From positions 1 to 5,876 of the forward strand of contig CAMNAY010000121.1 in the NCBI GenBank assembly GCA_946531975.1: 5,876 nucleotides of DNA, read 5' to 3'. This stretch comes from an uncultured Ruminococcus sp. (GTDB taxonomy: Bacteria > Bacillota > Clostridia > Oscillospirales > Ruminococcaceae). Below are positions 5,779 to 5,876 of the stretch, in pieces (positions within the stretch are counted from its first letter, which is position 1; each line of letters starts with the position of its first letter). The notes beneath the pieces were generated by a model. It was not told the origin of the DNA, made no database searches, and worked only from the letters and a program-made list of their open reading frames with translations. A program made the position numbers and the translations under genes.

Positions 5779-5876
5779 TTATTTCTTTCTGCGGAAGAAT
5801 CCGAAGAAACCGCGCTTCTTGGGTGCTTCTTCCTCCTGCGGTTCCGGCTGTTCCTCTGCCGGAGATGCTGTTTCTT
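5779..5876 (-). CDS. C-terminal tail of an unidentified protein (gene begins beyond the window)
   Basis: Only the last 31 complete codons and the TAA stop (5779-5781) are present. The tail has a Glu/Pro/Gln-rich stretch of low complexity, EEQPEPQEEEAP, followed by KKRGFFGFFRRKK at the very end. The switch from acidic linker to a Phe- and Arg/Lys-rich terminus suggests a flexible arm with a membrane- or partner-binding end, but this is inference and the protein cannot be named. The frame is supported by its stop lying 18 bases before the rdgB start, just upstream of the rdgB ribosome binding site, as expected in an operon. The other two frames give no comparable operon-like junction. In many bacteria rdgB follows rph, but I do not recognise this tail as the usual RNase PH end. 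Confidence 0.78.
   Translation of the reverse strand, partial: ETASPAEEQPEPQEEEAPKKRGFFGFFRRKK

Larger units (their letters stand above)
1..5876 (-). other. Probable single transcription unit (X-rdgB-yhbY-nadD-yqeK-LCP-rsfS-membrane protein-leuS)
   Basis: Nine consecutive genes lie on the same strand. Two junctions overlap by four bases, one by about 23, and the gaps are 18, 63, 57, 63 and 57 bases. I found no intrinsic terminator (hairpin plus U-tract) at any junction, and no convincing promoter in the gaps. The core yhbY-nadD-yqeK-rsfS order is conserved in Firmicutes; the LCP gene, rdgB, the membrane protein and leuS are the local additions. Internal promoters inside coding regions cannot be ruled out. 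Confidence 0.72.

Noticed and set aside
1..5876. CRISPR array, insertion sequence, tRNA or riboswitch
   Set aside because: I found no regularly spaced repeats, transposase motifs, tRNA-like cloverleaf or leader region large enough for a riboswitch; the intergenic gaps are 63 bases or less.

Overview
The window is a segment of a bacterial chromosome in which every gene I accept lies on the minus strand, packed into what looks like one transcription unit. The organism is probably a Gram-positive member of the Clostridia, perhaps Ruminococcus-like. The reasons are strong AGGAG-type ribosome binding sites, the nadD-yqeK-rsfS gene order known from Firmicutes, a LytR-CpsA-Psr (LCP) cell-wall ligase inserted in that cluster, and moderately GC-rich codon use. 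The genus is an inference; the phylum-level call is firmer.

Reading in the direction of transcription (high to low coordinates): the C-terminal tail of an unidentified gene (5779-5876), rdgB (5149-5760), yhbY (4777-5085), nadD (4130-4780), yqeK (3538-4152), an LCP-family gene (2374-3480), rsfS (1942-2310), a small four-helix membrane protein of unknown function (1580-1945) and the first 507 codons of leuS (1-1522), which runs off the window. The gaps are 0-63 bases, and two junctions are 4-base ATGA overlaps (yhbY/nadD and rsfS/membrane protein). No stretch longer than about 65 bases lacks a gene.

The genes are mainly growth-linked housekeeping: cleansing of the nucleotide pool (RdgB), ribosome assembly and silencing (YhbY, RsfS), NAD synthesis (NadD), Ap4A hydrolysis (YqeK), attachment of polymers to the cell wall (LCP) and leucyl-tRNA supply (LeuS). 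Placing them in one unit would tie NAD supply, translation capacity and envelope growth to the same transcript.

I found no mobile element, CRISPR array, tRNA, rRNA or convincing promoter or terminator, and no exotic new system. The points worth a second look are modest: a 9-bp RNA hairpin between the LCP gene and rsfS, the unknown membrane protein coupled to rsfS, a LeuRS with unusual residues around its HIGH region and no T-box leader, a cysteine-rich LCP protein, a five-codon ORF that ends on the LCP ribosome binding site, and an A6 tract at the yhbY/nadD overlap.
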